A stretch of 64,000 nucleotides of DNA from Aeoliella mucimassa (GTDB taxonomy: Bacteria > Planctomycetota > Planctomycetia > Pirellulales > Lacipirellulaceae), in contig NZ_CP036278.1 in the NCBI RefSeq assembly GCF_007748035.1, forward strand, positions 248,001-312,000, in the 5' to 3' direction. The notes under the pieces are model-generated. The model had not been told where the DNA came from, did no database searches, and was given only the letters and a program-made list of their open reading frames with translations. How positions within the stretch are numbered: position 1 is the stretch's first letter; the number at the start of each line of letters is the position of its first letter. The position numbers were made by a program, and so were the translations under genes. Below, in pieces: positions 10,122 to 19,362 of the stretch.

Positions 10122-10556
10122 ATGAAAGTAGCCACGATTTCCACCAACAAAGGCGATATCCGCCTGGAACTGTTCGCCGACAAGGCCCCCAAGACCGTTG
10201 CCAACTTCGAAAAGCTGGCTAGCGAGGGCTTTTACGATGGGCTGAAGTTCCATCGCGTGATTGAAGATTTCATGATCCAGACCGGCTGCCCCAATGGCAC
10301 CGGCACCGGCGGCCCCGGCTACACCTTCGAGGACGAGTTCCACCCCGAACTCAAGCACAGCGGCCCTGGCGTGCTGTCGATGGCCAATGCGGGTCCTAAC
10401 ACGAATGGCTCGCAGTTCTTCATCACCCACGTGAAGACCGACTGGCTCGATGGCAAGCACTCGGTGTTCGGCCAAGTGATCGGCGACTCGCAGGACGTGG
10501 TCGATAGCATCCAGCAGGGCGACGTGATGGAAAAAGTTTCGGTCACCGAAGAGTAA
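10122..10556 (+). CDS. Cyclophilin-type peptidyl-prolyl isomerase
   Basis: A 144-residue single-domain cyclophilin without signal peptide, so cytoplasmic. Family motifs are clear: [41 protein letters not shown] and [10 protein letters not shown], including the catalytic Arg of FHRV and the Gln/Phe of SQFFIT. The ATG at 10122 is chosen because CAGGAGAAACG lies immediately before it; the in-frame upstream start at 10050 would add an unrelated N-terminus. It follows glmS on the same strand. Confidence 0.94.
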   Translation: MKVATISTNKGDIRLELFADKAPKTVANFEKLASEGFYDGLKFHRVIEDFMIQTGCPNGTGTGGPGYTFEDEFHPELKHSGPGVLSMANAGPNTNGSQFFITHVKTDWLDGKHSVFGQVIGDSQDVVDSIQQGDVMEKVSVTEE

Positions 10557-10596
10557 AATCGGTTACCTCGCCCCCTACGAATACGGACCCTGCATC

Positions 10597-10827
10597 ATGC
10601 CGGACAAATTTGATCCCTATCGCGAACGTTTAGTCGTGGAATCGGACACCTGTTGGGGAGCCGACCTGCCAAGTGTGGACGCCGAGCAGCAACAACGCGT
10701 GTCGTTGCAGTTGCACGAGGACCCCAGTCAGGCGAGTCAGCTCGATTACGTGCGAACGCACACCGGTTTCTGCCGACGAATCACCGTGACTCCAGCGGAT
10801 CTCGAACGACTCGGCGTGCAGGGGTAG
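10597..10827 (+). CDS. Small conserved-looking hypothetical protein
   Basis: A 76-residue hydrophilic protein starting MPDKFDPYRERLVVE, with no signal peptide, membrane segment or recognised domain. It starts 40 bases after the cyclophilin stop and precedes aroB on the same strand, which suggests co-transcription. Codon use resembles the neighbours, arguing that it is real. No function is assigned. Confidence 0.55.
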   Translation: MPDKFDPYRERLVVESDTCWGADLPSVDAEQQQRVSLQLHEDPSQASQLDYVRTHTGFCRRITVTPADLERLGVQG

Positions 10828-10923
10828 CTTGCCGTATTTTTCAGCCTTCGCGCGGTGCCTCGCCCTGCCCAACAACGGGCAGGGCGAGTCCGCCCGCGAC
10901 CCTTTAACTCCCTTACTCGTGCC

Positions 10924-12012
10924 ATGGCCTCCTCTCAAACCATTCGCGTCAATCTGGCGGAACGCAGCTACGACATCCTCATCGGCAGCGGCACGCTCGA
11001 CGTGTTTCCGCAGTTCATGGCCGATCGCAATTCGTCGACACACGTGGTGATCATCACCGATTCGAACGTTGACGACCTGTACGCCGATGCGCTCGGCGAC
11101 TCGCTCACCGAGCAAGGTTACGAAGTGCAGATGATGGTGGTCGACGCGGGCGAGGAGAGCAAAAGCGCCGACGCGGCCATCGATCTGTGGGAAACTATGC
11201 TCGCTGAAGGAGCCGATCGCGGGAGCGTGGTCGCGGCCGTCGGCGGGGGAGTGGTGGGCGACCTCGCCGGGTTTGTGGCTGCCACGTTCGCTCGCGGGTT
11301 GGCCTTCGTGCAGGTGCCAACCACGTTGCTTGCGCAGGTCGATAGCTCGGTGGGTGGCAAAGTGGGAATTAACCTGTCGGAAGCCAAGAACATGGTCGGC
11401 GCGTTCTGGCAGCCGATGGGGGTGCTGGTCGACGTGAACGTGCTCGGCACGTTGCCGGCCAAAGAGTTTGCCGCCGGTATGGCCGAAGTCGTGAAGTACG
11501 GCGTGATCATGGACCTCGACTTCTTTGAGTACCTCGAGCAGAACGTCGATGGTATCAACGCCCGCGATCCTGAAGTCATGCAGAAGGTGGTCGAGCGGTG
11601 CTGCCAGCTCAAGGCCGAGGTCGTCGAAGCCGACGAACGCGAGGAGTCGGGCCGCCGAGCGATTCTGAACTACGGGCATACCTTCGCCCATGCGTTTGAA
11701 GCCGCCACCGAGTATGGCCAGCTTCTGCACGGCGAAGCGGTATCTATGGGCATGGTCTGTGAGTCGCGGTTGGCTGAACGCATCGGCTTGATCGACGCGG
11801 CCGCCACCGAGCGGCAAGTAAAGCTGCTCGAAGCGCTGTCGCTCCCGATCACTCCACCGGAGCTGGACCCGGAAGAAGTGTACCGGCTGATGTGGCACGA
11901 TAAGAAAGTGGCCGACGGTAAGATCAACTTCGTGCTGCCGACCAAAATCGGCGAGACCACGCTGACTTCCGACGTGAAATCGCGCGATGTCCTTGCTGTT
12001 CTTGAGGGATAA
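10924..12012 (+). CDS. aroB: 3-dehydroquinate synthase
   Basis: AroB converts DAHP to 3-dehydroquinate, the second step of the shikimate pathway, using NAD and a divalent metal. The 362-residue product contains the NAD-binding and substrate motifs GGGVVGDLAGFVAATFARG, QVPTTLLAQVDSSVGGK and GMAEVVKYG, and the metal-binding NYGHTFAHAFE. Its length is typical. The ATG at 10924 precedes the start of homology; an upstream in-frame start at 10855 lies in proline/arginine-rich translation and is rejected. Confidence 0.96.
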   Translation: MASSQTIRVNLAERSYDILIGSGTLDVFPQFMADRNSSTHVVIITDSNVDDLYADALGDSLTEQGYEVQMMVVDAGEESKSADAAIDLWETMLAEGADRGSVVAAVGGGVVGDLAGFVAATFARGLAFVQVPTTLLAQVDSSVGGKVGINLSEAKNMVGAFWQPMGVLVDVNVLGTLPAKEFAAGMAEVVKYGVIMDLDFFEYLEQNVDGINARDPEVMQKVVERCCQLKAEVVEADEREESGRRAILNYGHTFAHAFEAATEYGQLLHGEAVSMGMVCESRLAERIGLIDAAATERQVKLLEALSLPITPPELDPEEVYRLMWHDKKVADGKINFVLPTKIGETTLTSDVKSRDVLAVLEG

Positions 12013-12185
12013 CCCGCACCTTTAAAGTGTATCTCGTGACTGGTGTTTATAAAAATACCGAGAATTCTGAGACTCCGGTTGTGAAAGCCGCATGTTTCAG
12101 GGTTTTTGTCAAGTATCCTTAGATTCTTCTGCGCATACCCGTAGCACACTTCGACTTTATAGACTATAAAAGAAGTGTCAGGGGG

Positions 12186-12231
12186 GCGTTTGTTCGGTGT
12201 ATTGTCAGCACCGAAGTGTCAGTGCAAACGC
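12186..12231 (+). promoter_or_regulatory. Structured leader before the regulator gene
   Basis: GCGTTTG (12186-12192) pairs with CAAACGC (12225-12231), and TTCGGTG (12193-12199) pairs with CACCGAA (12209-12215), giving a 14-pair hairpin with a 9-base apical loop and a 9-base 3' bulge. Both unpaired segments contain TGTCAG, a hexamer that also occurs just before (12176) and after (12235) the hairpin. It ends about 18 bases before the preferred start codon. Role unknown; autoregulation or protein binding are possible. Confidence 0.5.
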
Positions 12232-12249
12232 CAATGTCAGGTGAATTTG

Positions 12250-12942
12250 GTGAATTACATTCCTCGTCTTGCGGCTATTGTTGCGCGAAACGAATCCGAG
12301 GCCGCATTCGCAGAGTCCACGGTAACTTCGTTTGGACTCAATGTTTCGCGTTTTGATTCCACAACATCCTTAACCAACCAACTGCAGAGTCAAGCAGCTT
12401 CGGGCGAAGCGGCTAGCACTCCGGACATCGTCATTCTGGCGGGATCTGCTTCGGATCTCGACCGCGAAGGCGTCGACCAGCTTGCTAGTATCGTGCCCGT
12501 GGTGGTTACTACGTCGGCAGCTACGGTGCCCGACGCAGTCGACCTGATGAAGCAAGGTGCCAAGGATGTGGTTGTGTTGCCGTGTTCGCGCGACGAACTA
12601 TGGCAACGCGTGAGCGAAACCCTTAAGGCTTGCGATGCCGAAGCTGCGTGTAAAGCGCTGCAGGCGGAGCTGCGTGCCCGCATGGACTCGCTCACGGCCG
12701 CCGAGAACGACGTGGTAGATGCCATGCTCGACGGGTTGGCCAACAAGCAAATCGCCCAACGTTTGGGCATAGGTTTGCGAACCGTGGAATTGCGTCGTTC
12801 GAAAATCATGCGAAAGATGCAAGCTCGTAGCGTTGCTGAACTGGTGAAGTTTATCTGCATGTCGGGTAAGCTCCGCCCCAGCGCGTTTGCGACGGTGTCT
12901 GAAGCAGAAGCTAGTACGTGTGGCGGGAGTGTCGCCCCGTAG
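12250..12942 (+). CDS. LuxR-type regulator with degenerate receiver domain
   Basis: A FixJ/NarL-like response-regulator homologue: an N-terminal receiver-like half (residues about 5-125) and a C-terminal LuxR-family helix-turn-helix (about 150-215; LTAAENDVVDAMLDGLANK, RLGIGLRTVELRRSKIM). The receiver lacks the phosphoacceptor: the Asp position is Ala64 in PDIVILAGS, and the usual KP pair near the end reads LP in VVVLPCSRDEL. It is therefore probably not controlled by ordinary phosphorylation. The start is uncertain: GTG at 12250 has AGGTGA six bases upstream; GTG at 12241 and 12175 are in frame. A terminator follows, so it is probably monocistronic. Confidence 0.78.
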   Translation: MNYIPRLAAIVARNESEAAFAESTVTSFGLNVSRFDSTTSLTNQLQSQAASGEAASTPDIVILAGSASDLDREGVDQLASIVPVVVTTSAATVPDAVDLMKQGAKDVVVLPCSRDELWQRVSETLKACDAEAACKALQAELRARMDSLTAAENDVVDAMLDGLANKQIAQRLGIGLRTVELRRSKIMRKMQARSVAELVKFICMSGKLRPSAFATVSEAEASTCGGSVAP

Positions 12943-12975
12943 TGGTGGCATCGCCTAACACAGGCAATTAGCATA

Positions 12976-13019
12976 GAAGGACGACCTGTCCAGTGGGGGT
13001 GGGCCGTCCTTCTTTTTTT
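12976..13019 (+). terminator. Rho-independent terminator after the LuxR-type regulator
   Basis: GAAGGACG (12976-12983) and CGTCCTTC (13005-13012) form a perfect 8-pair stem, followed by seven further T residues. It ends transcription of the regulator and lies before the dprA start, which argues against the upstream in-frame GTG (12993) for dprA. Confidence 0.85.
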
Positions 13020-13037
13020 GCTGCCCGAGCTTTGTTC

Positions 13038-14150
13038 ATGGATTGCCTGTCGCCCGAACTGCTTGCCGAAGTGCGATTGTCGCTCGTCAAAGACGTGGGG
13101 CCACGCACCTACTGCAATCTGATAGCTGCGTTCGGCTCGGCCGAAGCAGCCCTGTCGGCTAGCACCAGCGACCTGCAACGCGTCGACGGTATCGGGCCAA
13201 AGGTGGCGAAGCGCATCGCCGAAGCCCCGCCGGCCGATCAAGTAGAGACCGAGCTTCGTATCGCCGCGCGATATGGCATCCGCGTGGTGGCTCGCAGCGA
13301 CGACGCCTATCCCAAGCCGCTTCTCGAGATCGCCGATCCGCCGCCGCTGCTCTACGTTCGCGGAACGCTCGAGCCAAAGGATACCCTGGCGGTGGCCATG
13401 GTCGGCACGCGTCATGTGACCAGCTATGGCACTCAACAAGCGCAGCAGTTGGCTGCCGCCCTGGCGCGGGCTGGGGTGACCGTCGTGAGTGGATTGGCCA
13501 GGGGAGTGGATGCGGCCGCTCATCGCGGGGCCCTCGAAGCGGGTGGTCGTACGATTGCTGTGATCGCAGGTGGGTTGTTGCAGGTGACTCCGGCCGAGAA
13601 CCTGAAGCTCGCCGAACAGGTGGTTGAGCAAGGTTGTTTGTTGAGCGAAGCGCCGCCGCGGCGGCCGCCGGTCGCTGGATCGTTTCCGCAACGCAATCGG
13701 CTGGTCAGCGGATTGTCGCTCGGAGTCGTGGTGGTCGAGGCCGACGATCGCTCCGGCGCACTCATCACTGCGCGACATGCAGCCGAACAGGGGCGCGACG
13801 TGTTCGCCGTGCCTGGTCCGCTTACGAGTCGTCAGTCGCGTGGGTGTCATCGGTTGATTCAGGAAGGGGCCAAACTGGTTACGTGTGTCGACGATATCCT
13901 CAGCGAGTTGTCGCATACGGCGGTGCCGGTGCCGCTCGACGATGGCGGGCAGCTGCGACACGTCGCTGAGTTGGAGCTCAACGACGTCGAGCGAACCGTG
14001 TTGAATGCGATTGCCACTTCGTCGACACAGGTAGACGACGTGGTCGTGACAACTCAGTTGCCAGTGCATCGTGTGCTGGCAACCATCAGCGTGCTCGAAA
14101 TGCGGAAGCTCATCCGCCGAGTCAGCGGCACGCAGGTCATGCGCGTCTAG
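13038..14150 (+). CDS. dprA: DNA-processing protein DprA
   Basis: DprA binds incoming single-stranded DNA and loads RecA during transformation; many non-competent bacteria also carry it. The 370-residue product has an N-terminal helix-hairpin-helix-like region (VDGIGPKVAKRIAEAP), the Rossmann-like DprA core (VAMVGTRHVTSYG, VSGLARGVDAAAHRGAL, GSFPQRNRLVSGLS, VEADDRSGALITARHA, FAVPGPL), and a C-terminal winged helix (VLNAIATSSTQVDDVV). I chose the ATG at 13038 because the upstream GTG overlaps a terminator. Confidence 0.93.
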   Translation: MDCLSPELLAEVRLSLVKDVGPRTYCNLIAAFGSAEAALSASTSDLQRVDGIGPKVAKRIAEAPPADQVETELRIAARYGIRVVARSDDAYPKPLLEIADPPPLLYVRGTLEPKDTLAVAMVGTRHVTSYGTQQAQQLAAALARAGVTVVSGLARGVDAAAHRGALEAGGRTIAVIAGGLLQVTPAENLKLAEQVVEQGCLLSEAPPRRPPVAGSFPQRNRLVSGLSLGVVVVEADDRSGALITARHAAEQGRDVFAVPGPLTSRQSRGCHRLIQEGAKLVTCVDDILSELSHTAVPVPLDDGGQLRHVAELELNDVERTVLNAIATSSTQVDDVVVTTQLPVHRVLATISVLEMRKLIRRVSGTQVMRV

Positions 14151-14228
14151 AACGCTGCTGACGTTACCATTCCAGTCGGTTGTTTGCGAATCGTGTGAAA
14201 CCGTCCGATACGTGGGAAAACACTAGCG

Positions 14229-14894
14229 TTAGGCGCTGCGTGCGACCCAGGTCCAGTGCCGATCGCTGGTCGCTTGCACCGTGTCGGTTGCAAAGCCGCG
14301 ATCGTTCACCATCGCCCGCACTTCCTCGACTGTCAGGGCTGCTCGCAGCGAGTCGGCGAACATCTTGCGGGCGTGCTCCGCTTCGTTTCCGGCGTAGGTG
14401 TCGACCAAGTGTTGCCACTGGTCTTCGTGCTGCGGACGGAACAAGTCGCGGACGAAGAACAGTCCCCCGGGACGTAACAGCTCGATCGCGCGATCGAACA
14501 TCACCTCGGGCGAAGGAAGATGGTGCGCCAGGCTGTTGCTCATGACCACGTCGTACTGACCAGCGTGCACCCCCTTGGCGTCGGACATCACCAACTCGAT
14601 GGCTCCGCCGAGTCCAGCCGACTCGACGTTTCGCTGGGCAGCGTGCAGCATGTGCTCGGCCGCGTCGATTGCAGTGACCCGAAACTGCTCATTGCGCTGG
14701 CAGAGTTCAATCGGAATCAGTGAGGTACCAGTGCCGAGGTCCACTACCGAGGTGACAGCCGAAACGTCTCCTAGCACCGCGAGCAAGTCGTCGACAAACC
14801 GACGATTCACTTCGGAGTGATCCATTTGATCGTAGTCGCGAGCCTCTTCCGGCGTGTCCATCAATTCGGGTTCAAGCTCTCGTTGCAGCATCAA
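14229..14894 (-). CDS. SAM-dependent methyltransferase (class I)
   Basis: A 221-residue soluble protein with the class I SAM fold: motif I VVDLGTGTSLIPIEL, the acidic motif VTAIDAAEHML, a later DVVMSNSLAHHLPSP and the post-motif ELLRPGGLFFVRDLFRP. This pattern is common in small-molecule methyltransferases of the UbiE/Methyltransf_11/25 group; substrate cannot be inferred. It is convergent with dprA (78-base gap). Confidence 0.85.
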   Translation of the reverse strand: MMLQRELEPELMDTPEEARDYDQMDHSEVNRRFVDDLLAVLGDVSAVTSVVDLGTGTSLIPIELCQRNEQFRVTAIDAAEHMLHAAQRNVESAGLGGAIELVMSDAKGVHAGQYDVVMSNSLAHHLPSPEVMFDRAIELLRPGGLFFVRDLFRPQHEDQWQHLVDTYAGNEAEHARKMFADSLRAALTVEEVRAMVNDRGFATDTVQATSDRHWTWVARSA

Positions 14895-15306
14895 GGATCA
14901 TCCAGCGAAGAAAAGGGGCCAATCGGAGGGAGAAGTACGGTTGCAACACCATCGCCTTGGGTGGGCAAATTGTTGCGAGATCCCCCGTTGATGTAAACCG
15001 TACCAGGAGAAAAAGCACATGTCATGTGTAGCACAAGCAGCCGATATTCGCCTACTTCGCCGACACCTGATTCTACGGAGTACATCTATAAAAGTATAGT
15101 TCATTAATTCGCTTTCAGGTGGCGGTATGTTCGAATGTACACTTTGTTTTCGTCGGTTTTTTTGTCGGGTTTCACACTGGAATTCCAAGCGTTCATTGTC
15201 GATCTGGCGGTCCATGATCCCTTGGCTTTGTTTGGCTTTCATGAAACCGAATCGCGGTGCCCTAGCGGGGCGGCACAACCGCTTGCGGGAAAAGGCGTTC
15301 CAGCCA
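14895..15306. other. Intergenic region without recognised gene
   Basis: About 410 bases between the minus-strand methyltransferase start and the minus-strand acyltransferase stop. It includes an AT-rich stretch near 15085-15110 that could be promoter DNA for the methyltransferase. No coding region with convincing codon use or RNA gene was seen. Confidence 0.5.
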
Positions 15307-16368
15307 CTAAGTTGTAGCAATGGACCCGAAGTAGCGATCCTTCAATCGCAGGATCGGTCGCTCGATCAGATAGAACGATATGCTCGCGAGCACGTAAGCC
15401 AGCAACGTACAGGTGGCAAATTTGAGCCAACTATGATCGGTTGGGAGTCGCGACTTTAAGAAGTTCCAAATTGGCCAGTGATACAAGTAAAGTCCGTAGG
15501 AGATCTTCCCGGTGAACACCAGTAGTCGTAACTGAAAAAGGGTTACCAGTCGTGTGCGAGCGTAGGTTACACAGTGCCAGACGACAATCGTCGAGAGTAC
15601 TGCAACCAGTGAATATCCCCACCGAATTGTGAATGGACTTCGCGGAGTAAAGTAGACCGGCAACACTAGAATCGCCATTACCGCTACGGGAGCGAGCCAG
15701 CGGATCGCTCGATTCGCCGTTGCGAATCTCTCGAGTCCTCCCACGGCCAAGAGTGCGAGCGCCGAGCCAAATAGTAATCCGTCGCAATGCGTATCGAGCC
15801 CATGGTAAATCCGTAGCGAATCGTACTCGCACAAGTTTCGATAGACACCGACAAAGATACCCAAGGTAAACAGCAATGCGGTCTGCTTGGCGAGCGAGAT
15901 TCCTGTGCGACGCAAGCCGAGCAACGCGATTGGCCAGAGCAGGTAGAACTGCTCTTCGATGGCCAGGCTCCAGGTATGCACTAGGTATCGCGATTCACCA
16001 AAACTTAGCCCGTCCACCCAGTTCATCGTGTAAGTGACCGCCCACACAGCTTCCCACAAAAAGTGCGAAGTCAGTTCTCCCGAGATCCATTTCAAAGCAA
16101 CTAATCCAGTTGTGGTAATCCACAACGCGGGAAGCAACCGCAGGAACCGACGAGCGTAGAAGCGGCCGATAGCAATCCGTTGAGTTCCAATCAGTTCGCG
16201 GATCAGGATGGAAGTGATCAGAAACCCACTGAGTACAAAGAATACATCTACCCCAAAAGCTCCCGAAGCGTAGAGCGGCGACATGTGTGCCAGCAGCACC
16301 ACTAGCACGGCAGTGCCGCGCAATCCGTCGAGTGCTGCGATGTGTTGAAAATGGTACGAGTTGGTCAT
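15307..16368 (-). CDS. Acyltransferase family 3 membrane protein (OafA-like)
   Basis: An integral membrane O-acyltransferase of the acyltransferase-3 family, which transfers acetyl or other acyl groups to surface glycans or lipids. The 353-residue product has the N-terminal signature IAALDGLRGTAVLVVLLAHM, the following FGVDVFFVLSGFLITS and YARRFLRLLPALW, and about ten hydrophobic segments; the SGNH domain of long OafA proteins is absent. The ATG at 16368 is preferred over a TTG at 16395. The acyl target is unknown. Confidence 0.9.
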   Translation of the reverse strand: MTNSYHFQHIAALDGLRGTAVLVVLLAHMSPLYASGAFGVDVFFVLSGFLITSILIRELIGTQRIAIGRFYARRFLRLLPALWITTTGLVALKWISGELTSHFLWEAVWAVTYTMNWVDGLSFGESRYLVHTWSLAIEEQFYLLWPIALLGLRRTGISLAKQTALLFTLGIFVGVYRNLCEYDSLRIYHGLDTHCDGLLFGSALALLAVGGLERFATANRAIRWLAPVAVMAILVLPVYFTPRSPFTIRWGYSLVAVLSTIVVWHCVTYARTRLVTLFQLRLLVFTGKISYGLYLYHWPIWNFLKSRLPTDHSWLKFATCTLLAYVLASISFYLIERPILRLKDRYFGSIATT

Positions 16369-16558
16369 CAATTTGATAATGGGTTTGGTGTCCAAAATTC
16401 ACTGGAATTAGACTTGGTTTGCCGAACAGTGCCTATGCCAACTAAGGCCGCAGGTTTCGCATCCTTGAACCGGTGGTGCTCCCCGCATTACACTTCTTCT
16501 GGCGGGAGGTGGGCCATTCGCGTGCGACATAGCGATCCCATCGGGACAGAAAACCAAC

Positions 16559-19102
16559 ATGACAATCTCTCAACGCATTGCCGCGGCAGTGGTGGCGGCT
16601 AGCTGCTGCCTGGCGTCCTCTCCCTGGGCGATGGCCGAGCCGTTCGCGGATTGGGTGATCCTCGACGCGGCGGTCCTCACCATGGACCACGAATTGCCGA
16701 ATGCCGAAGCGGTGGCCGTGCGGGGCGATCGGATTCAAGCGGTCGGTACCACCGAAGCGATCCGCCCGCTCATCGGACCCGACACCAAAGTGCTGCAGTT
16801 GCGTGGCAAAGCGGTAGTGCCAGGCTTCGACGACGCCCATCTTCATCCGACTCCGTTGTTCGACGAACTCTCGCCGCTTGGCACGGTGCCGTGTGGTCCG
16901 GACGACGTGGACGACATCGACTCGCTCGTCGCCCGCCTGAAAGCCAAGGTGGCCGTGACTCCCGACGGGCAGTGGGTCCGTGGTGCTCGCTACGAAGATA
17001 CCAAGCTCGGCCGGCATCCTACTCGTAAGGACCTCGACCGGGTGAGCACTACCCATCCGGTCTATGTAAGTCACTCCAGCGGGCATGTTGCTGCGGTCAA
17101 CTCGTTTGCTTTGGCCCTGGCCGATGTCGACGCCGACACGCCCGACCCTGCGGGAGGAGCGTTCGATCGCGACGCGTCGGGCCAGCCGAACGGAGTGCTT
17201 CGCGAAGCGGCCAAGAGCATTGTGCTCGATGCGGGACCCAAGCGTCCGTCGCCGAGCGATGCCGAGTGGGTCGAAGGCATGCTTCGCCGATTCGACGAGT
17301 ACTCGGCCAACGGCCTCACCAGCATTCAGCACGCCGGCACCAGCTTCAGCACGTTTCGTAAGTACGCGCTGGTGCAAGCCGAGTCGCAACAGATGCGAAT
17401 CTACGTGATGCTTCGCTACGGCGAACTCACCGATCTGGAGCGCATGGTCGACGATCACGGCCGCGGCGATCAATGGCTCAAGGTGGGAGCCATCAAGATG
17501 TTCCACGGCAACTCGCTCTCGGGACAAACCTGTTGGTTGTACGAACCGTATGCCAACCGGCCCGACTACTATGGCATTCCTCCCGCCAGGTCGCAGGCCG
17601 CGCTGAATCATCGCGTGCTCGAAATCCACAAGGCTGGCATGCAAGCCTGCATACACGCGAACGGCGATCGCGAGATCGACATGGTGCTCGACGCTTACCA
17701 GGCCGCCTTGGCCAGTGATCCGCGGAGGAATCATCGACATCGTATCGAGCACGCCAGCGTGACCAGTCGTTCGATCTTGCGGCGCGCCCAGCGACTCGGC
17801 GTGGTGCTCGCTCCCCACTCGTACATCTACGAGCATGGCGACAAGATGGAAGCCTATGGTCCCGAACGCTGGCCGTGGATGCATCCCAACGGATCGGCCA
17901 TGCGCATGGGCATCCCCGTAGCCGGCACCAGCGACTCGCCGGTGAGCGCGGCCATTCCGCTGCGGCGTATCCAAAGCATGGTCACCCGCACCAGCAAGGA
18001 GGGCAAAGTCTACGGACCCGAGCAACGGGTGACCGTCGAGCAAGCGATCCACGCCTGGACGATGGGTAGCGCGTACGCATCGTTCGACGAGCGACACAAA
18101 GGCTCGCTCACTCCCGGCAAGCTGGCCGACCTCGTGGTGCTGTCGGACGATCCTCGCACGGTCGACCCAATGACCATCCAAGACTTGAAGGTCGAATTGA
18201 CCGCTGTCGGAGGTCGCGTGGTCTACCAAAGCGAGGCGATTCCTGACGAACTCGAAAAGCTCACCAATGATAAACCGAAAGTTGCCAAAGGTCAGAAGCT
18301 CCTCGGCAAACTCGAACATGGTCCCGCGCGCGAGAACTCGGGCATCGTTCGCAGTCGCCAGCGAGACGATGTGTTCTGGATGGTGAACGACTCGGGCGAT
18401 CAACCTGCCATCTACGCAGTGCGCGACGATGGCACCACGTATCGCAAGGTCGATCCGAAGAAGAATCCCGGCACCCACGTTCAAAAGGCGAAGAACAAAG
18501 ACTGGGAGGATATCGCGGTGATGCCCGATGGCACGCTCATCGTGGCCGACGTCGGCAATAACAGCAACGCCCGGCGGGACTTGGTGCTGTACTTTGTTGC
18601 CGAGCCGGAGCCCGATGCAGCCAAGGCGAAGTTGTTGAAAACAGTGCATTTTGGTTATCCCGACCAGTCCATGTATCCCCCGCCGCGAAGCGATTTCAAC
18701 TTCGACTGCGAAGCGGTCTTCACGTTGGGCGAATCGGTTTATCTGCTAAGCAAGAACCGAAGCAACACCGAGACTAAGGTCTATCGACTTTCCGACCTGG
18801 ATAGTAAGGCGTATCACCTGCTCGAGCTGGTCGACCACGCCAACCTCCACGGGCAGGTGGTTGCTGCCGATGCGCTGCCCGACGGTTCGCGGGTGGTGGT
18901 TGCAACTTACAAAGCACTCTGGTTGTTCGACGTGCAGGACGCAGATCACCCGCTGGCTCACCCCATCGGCCGATTGCCGTACCGTGGGCAGCAGGTCGAA
19001 GCGGTCTGTTTCGACGGACCCAAACGAGTACTGTTCACCGACGAAGCGACTTCGCTGATGTACGAAGCAGCCATCAGCGACTTCGAACCCTACGCACCAT
19101 AG
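16559..19102 (+). CDS. Secreted amidohydrolase fused to a beta-propeller-like domain
   Basis: An 847-residue exported protein. Residues 1-26 are a signal peptide ending SPWAMA. Residues about 30-560 are a YtcJ-type amidohydrolase-3 domain: VVPGFDDAHLHP with the metal His pair at 94 and 96, IQHAGTS, IHANGDREIDM, HRIEHASV, GTSDSPVS and GKLADLVVLSDDP. Residues about 585-847 are a second domain with propeller-like repeats (FWMVNDSG, WEDIAVMPDGTLIVADVGNN, CEAVFTLGESVYLLSKNR, VEAVCFDGPKRVLFTDEA), resembling esterase-like or NHL-type propellers. Members of this amidohydrolase group usually end after the first domain, so the fusion is unusual. Substrate unknown. Confidence 0.85.
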   Translation: MTISQRIAAAVVAASCCLASSPWAMAEPFADWVILDAAVLTMDHELPNAEAVAVRGDRIQAVGTTEAIRPLIGPDTKVLQLRGKAVVPGFDDAHLHPTPLFDELSPLGTVPCGPDDVDDIDSLVARLKAKVAVTPDGQWVRGARYEDTKLGRHPTRKDLDRVSTTHPVYVSHSSGHVAAVNSFALALADVDADTPDPAGGAFDRDASGQPNGVLREAAKSIVLDAGPKRPSPSDAEWVEGMLRRFDEYSANGLTSIQHAGTSFSTFRKYALVQAESQQMRIYVMLRYGELTDLERMVDDHGRGDQWLKVGAIKMFHGNSLSGQTCWLYEPYANRPDYYGIPPARSQAALNHRVLEIHKAGMQACIHANGDREIDMVLDAYQAALASDPRRNHRHRIEHASVTSRSILRRAQRLGVVLAPHSYIYEHGDKMEAYGPERWPWMHPNGSAMRMGIPVAGTSDSPVSAAIPLRRIQSMVTRTSKEGKVYGPEQRVTVEQAIHAWTMGSAYASFDERHKGSLTPGKLADLVVLSDDPRTVDPMTIQDLKVELTAVGGRVVYQSEAIPDELEKLTNDKPKVAKGQKLLGKLEHGPARENSGIVRSRQRDDVFWMVNDSGDQPAIYAVRDDGTTYRKVDPKKNPGTHVQKAKNKDWEDIAVMPDGTLIVADVGNNSNARRDLVLYFVAEPEPDAAKAKLLKTVHFGYPDQSMYPPPRSDFNFDCEAVFTLGESVYLLSKNRSNTETKVYRLSDLDSKAYHLLELVDHANLHGQVVAADALPDGSRVVVATYKALWLFDVQDADHPLAHPIGRLPYRGQQVEAVCFDGPKRVLFTDEATSLMYEAAISDFEPYAP

Positions 19103-19136
19103 TCGCAGGAACCGTAGCCGCTGGATTCCTCCAGCG

Positions 19137-19362
19137 AATAGATTCCCAATGTTCCCACCGATGGGAAAATTGAATCTGCCCGCACACTATAAAACCAGTG
19201 CTTTTCGGCTCCGAATAGATTCCCATTTCCCAAAACGCATCGGATGGGAATCTATTTTCACGCAGCATGCTTGTCACAAGTCGTTGCAGGGTCTTAAGTT
19301 ACATCAACACCTCCTTGATAGTTGCCCAAAATAGATTCCCACCAATGGGAAACTATTTTGGG
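19137..19362. repeat. Palindromic AATAGATTCCCA repeat core, copy A
   Basis: Intergenic repeat with three hairpin potentials. AATAGATTCCCA occurs at 19137, 19214 and 19330, and in inverted form at 19245-19256. The second hairpin pairs 19214-19226 with 19244-19256 (13 pairs). The third pairs CCCAAAATAGATTCCCA (19325-19341) with TGGGAAACTATTTTGGG (19346-19362), 17 positions with one mismatch. A closely related copy lies at 60462-60730. Confidence 0.85.

Noticed and set aside
16442-18649. 735-codon minus-strand open frame
   Set aside because: Antisense to the amidohydrolase fusion gene, no family similarity.
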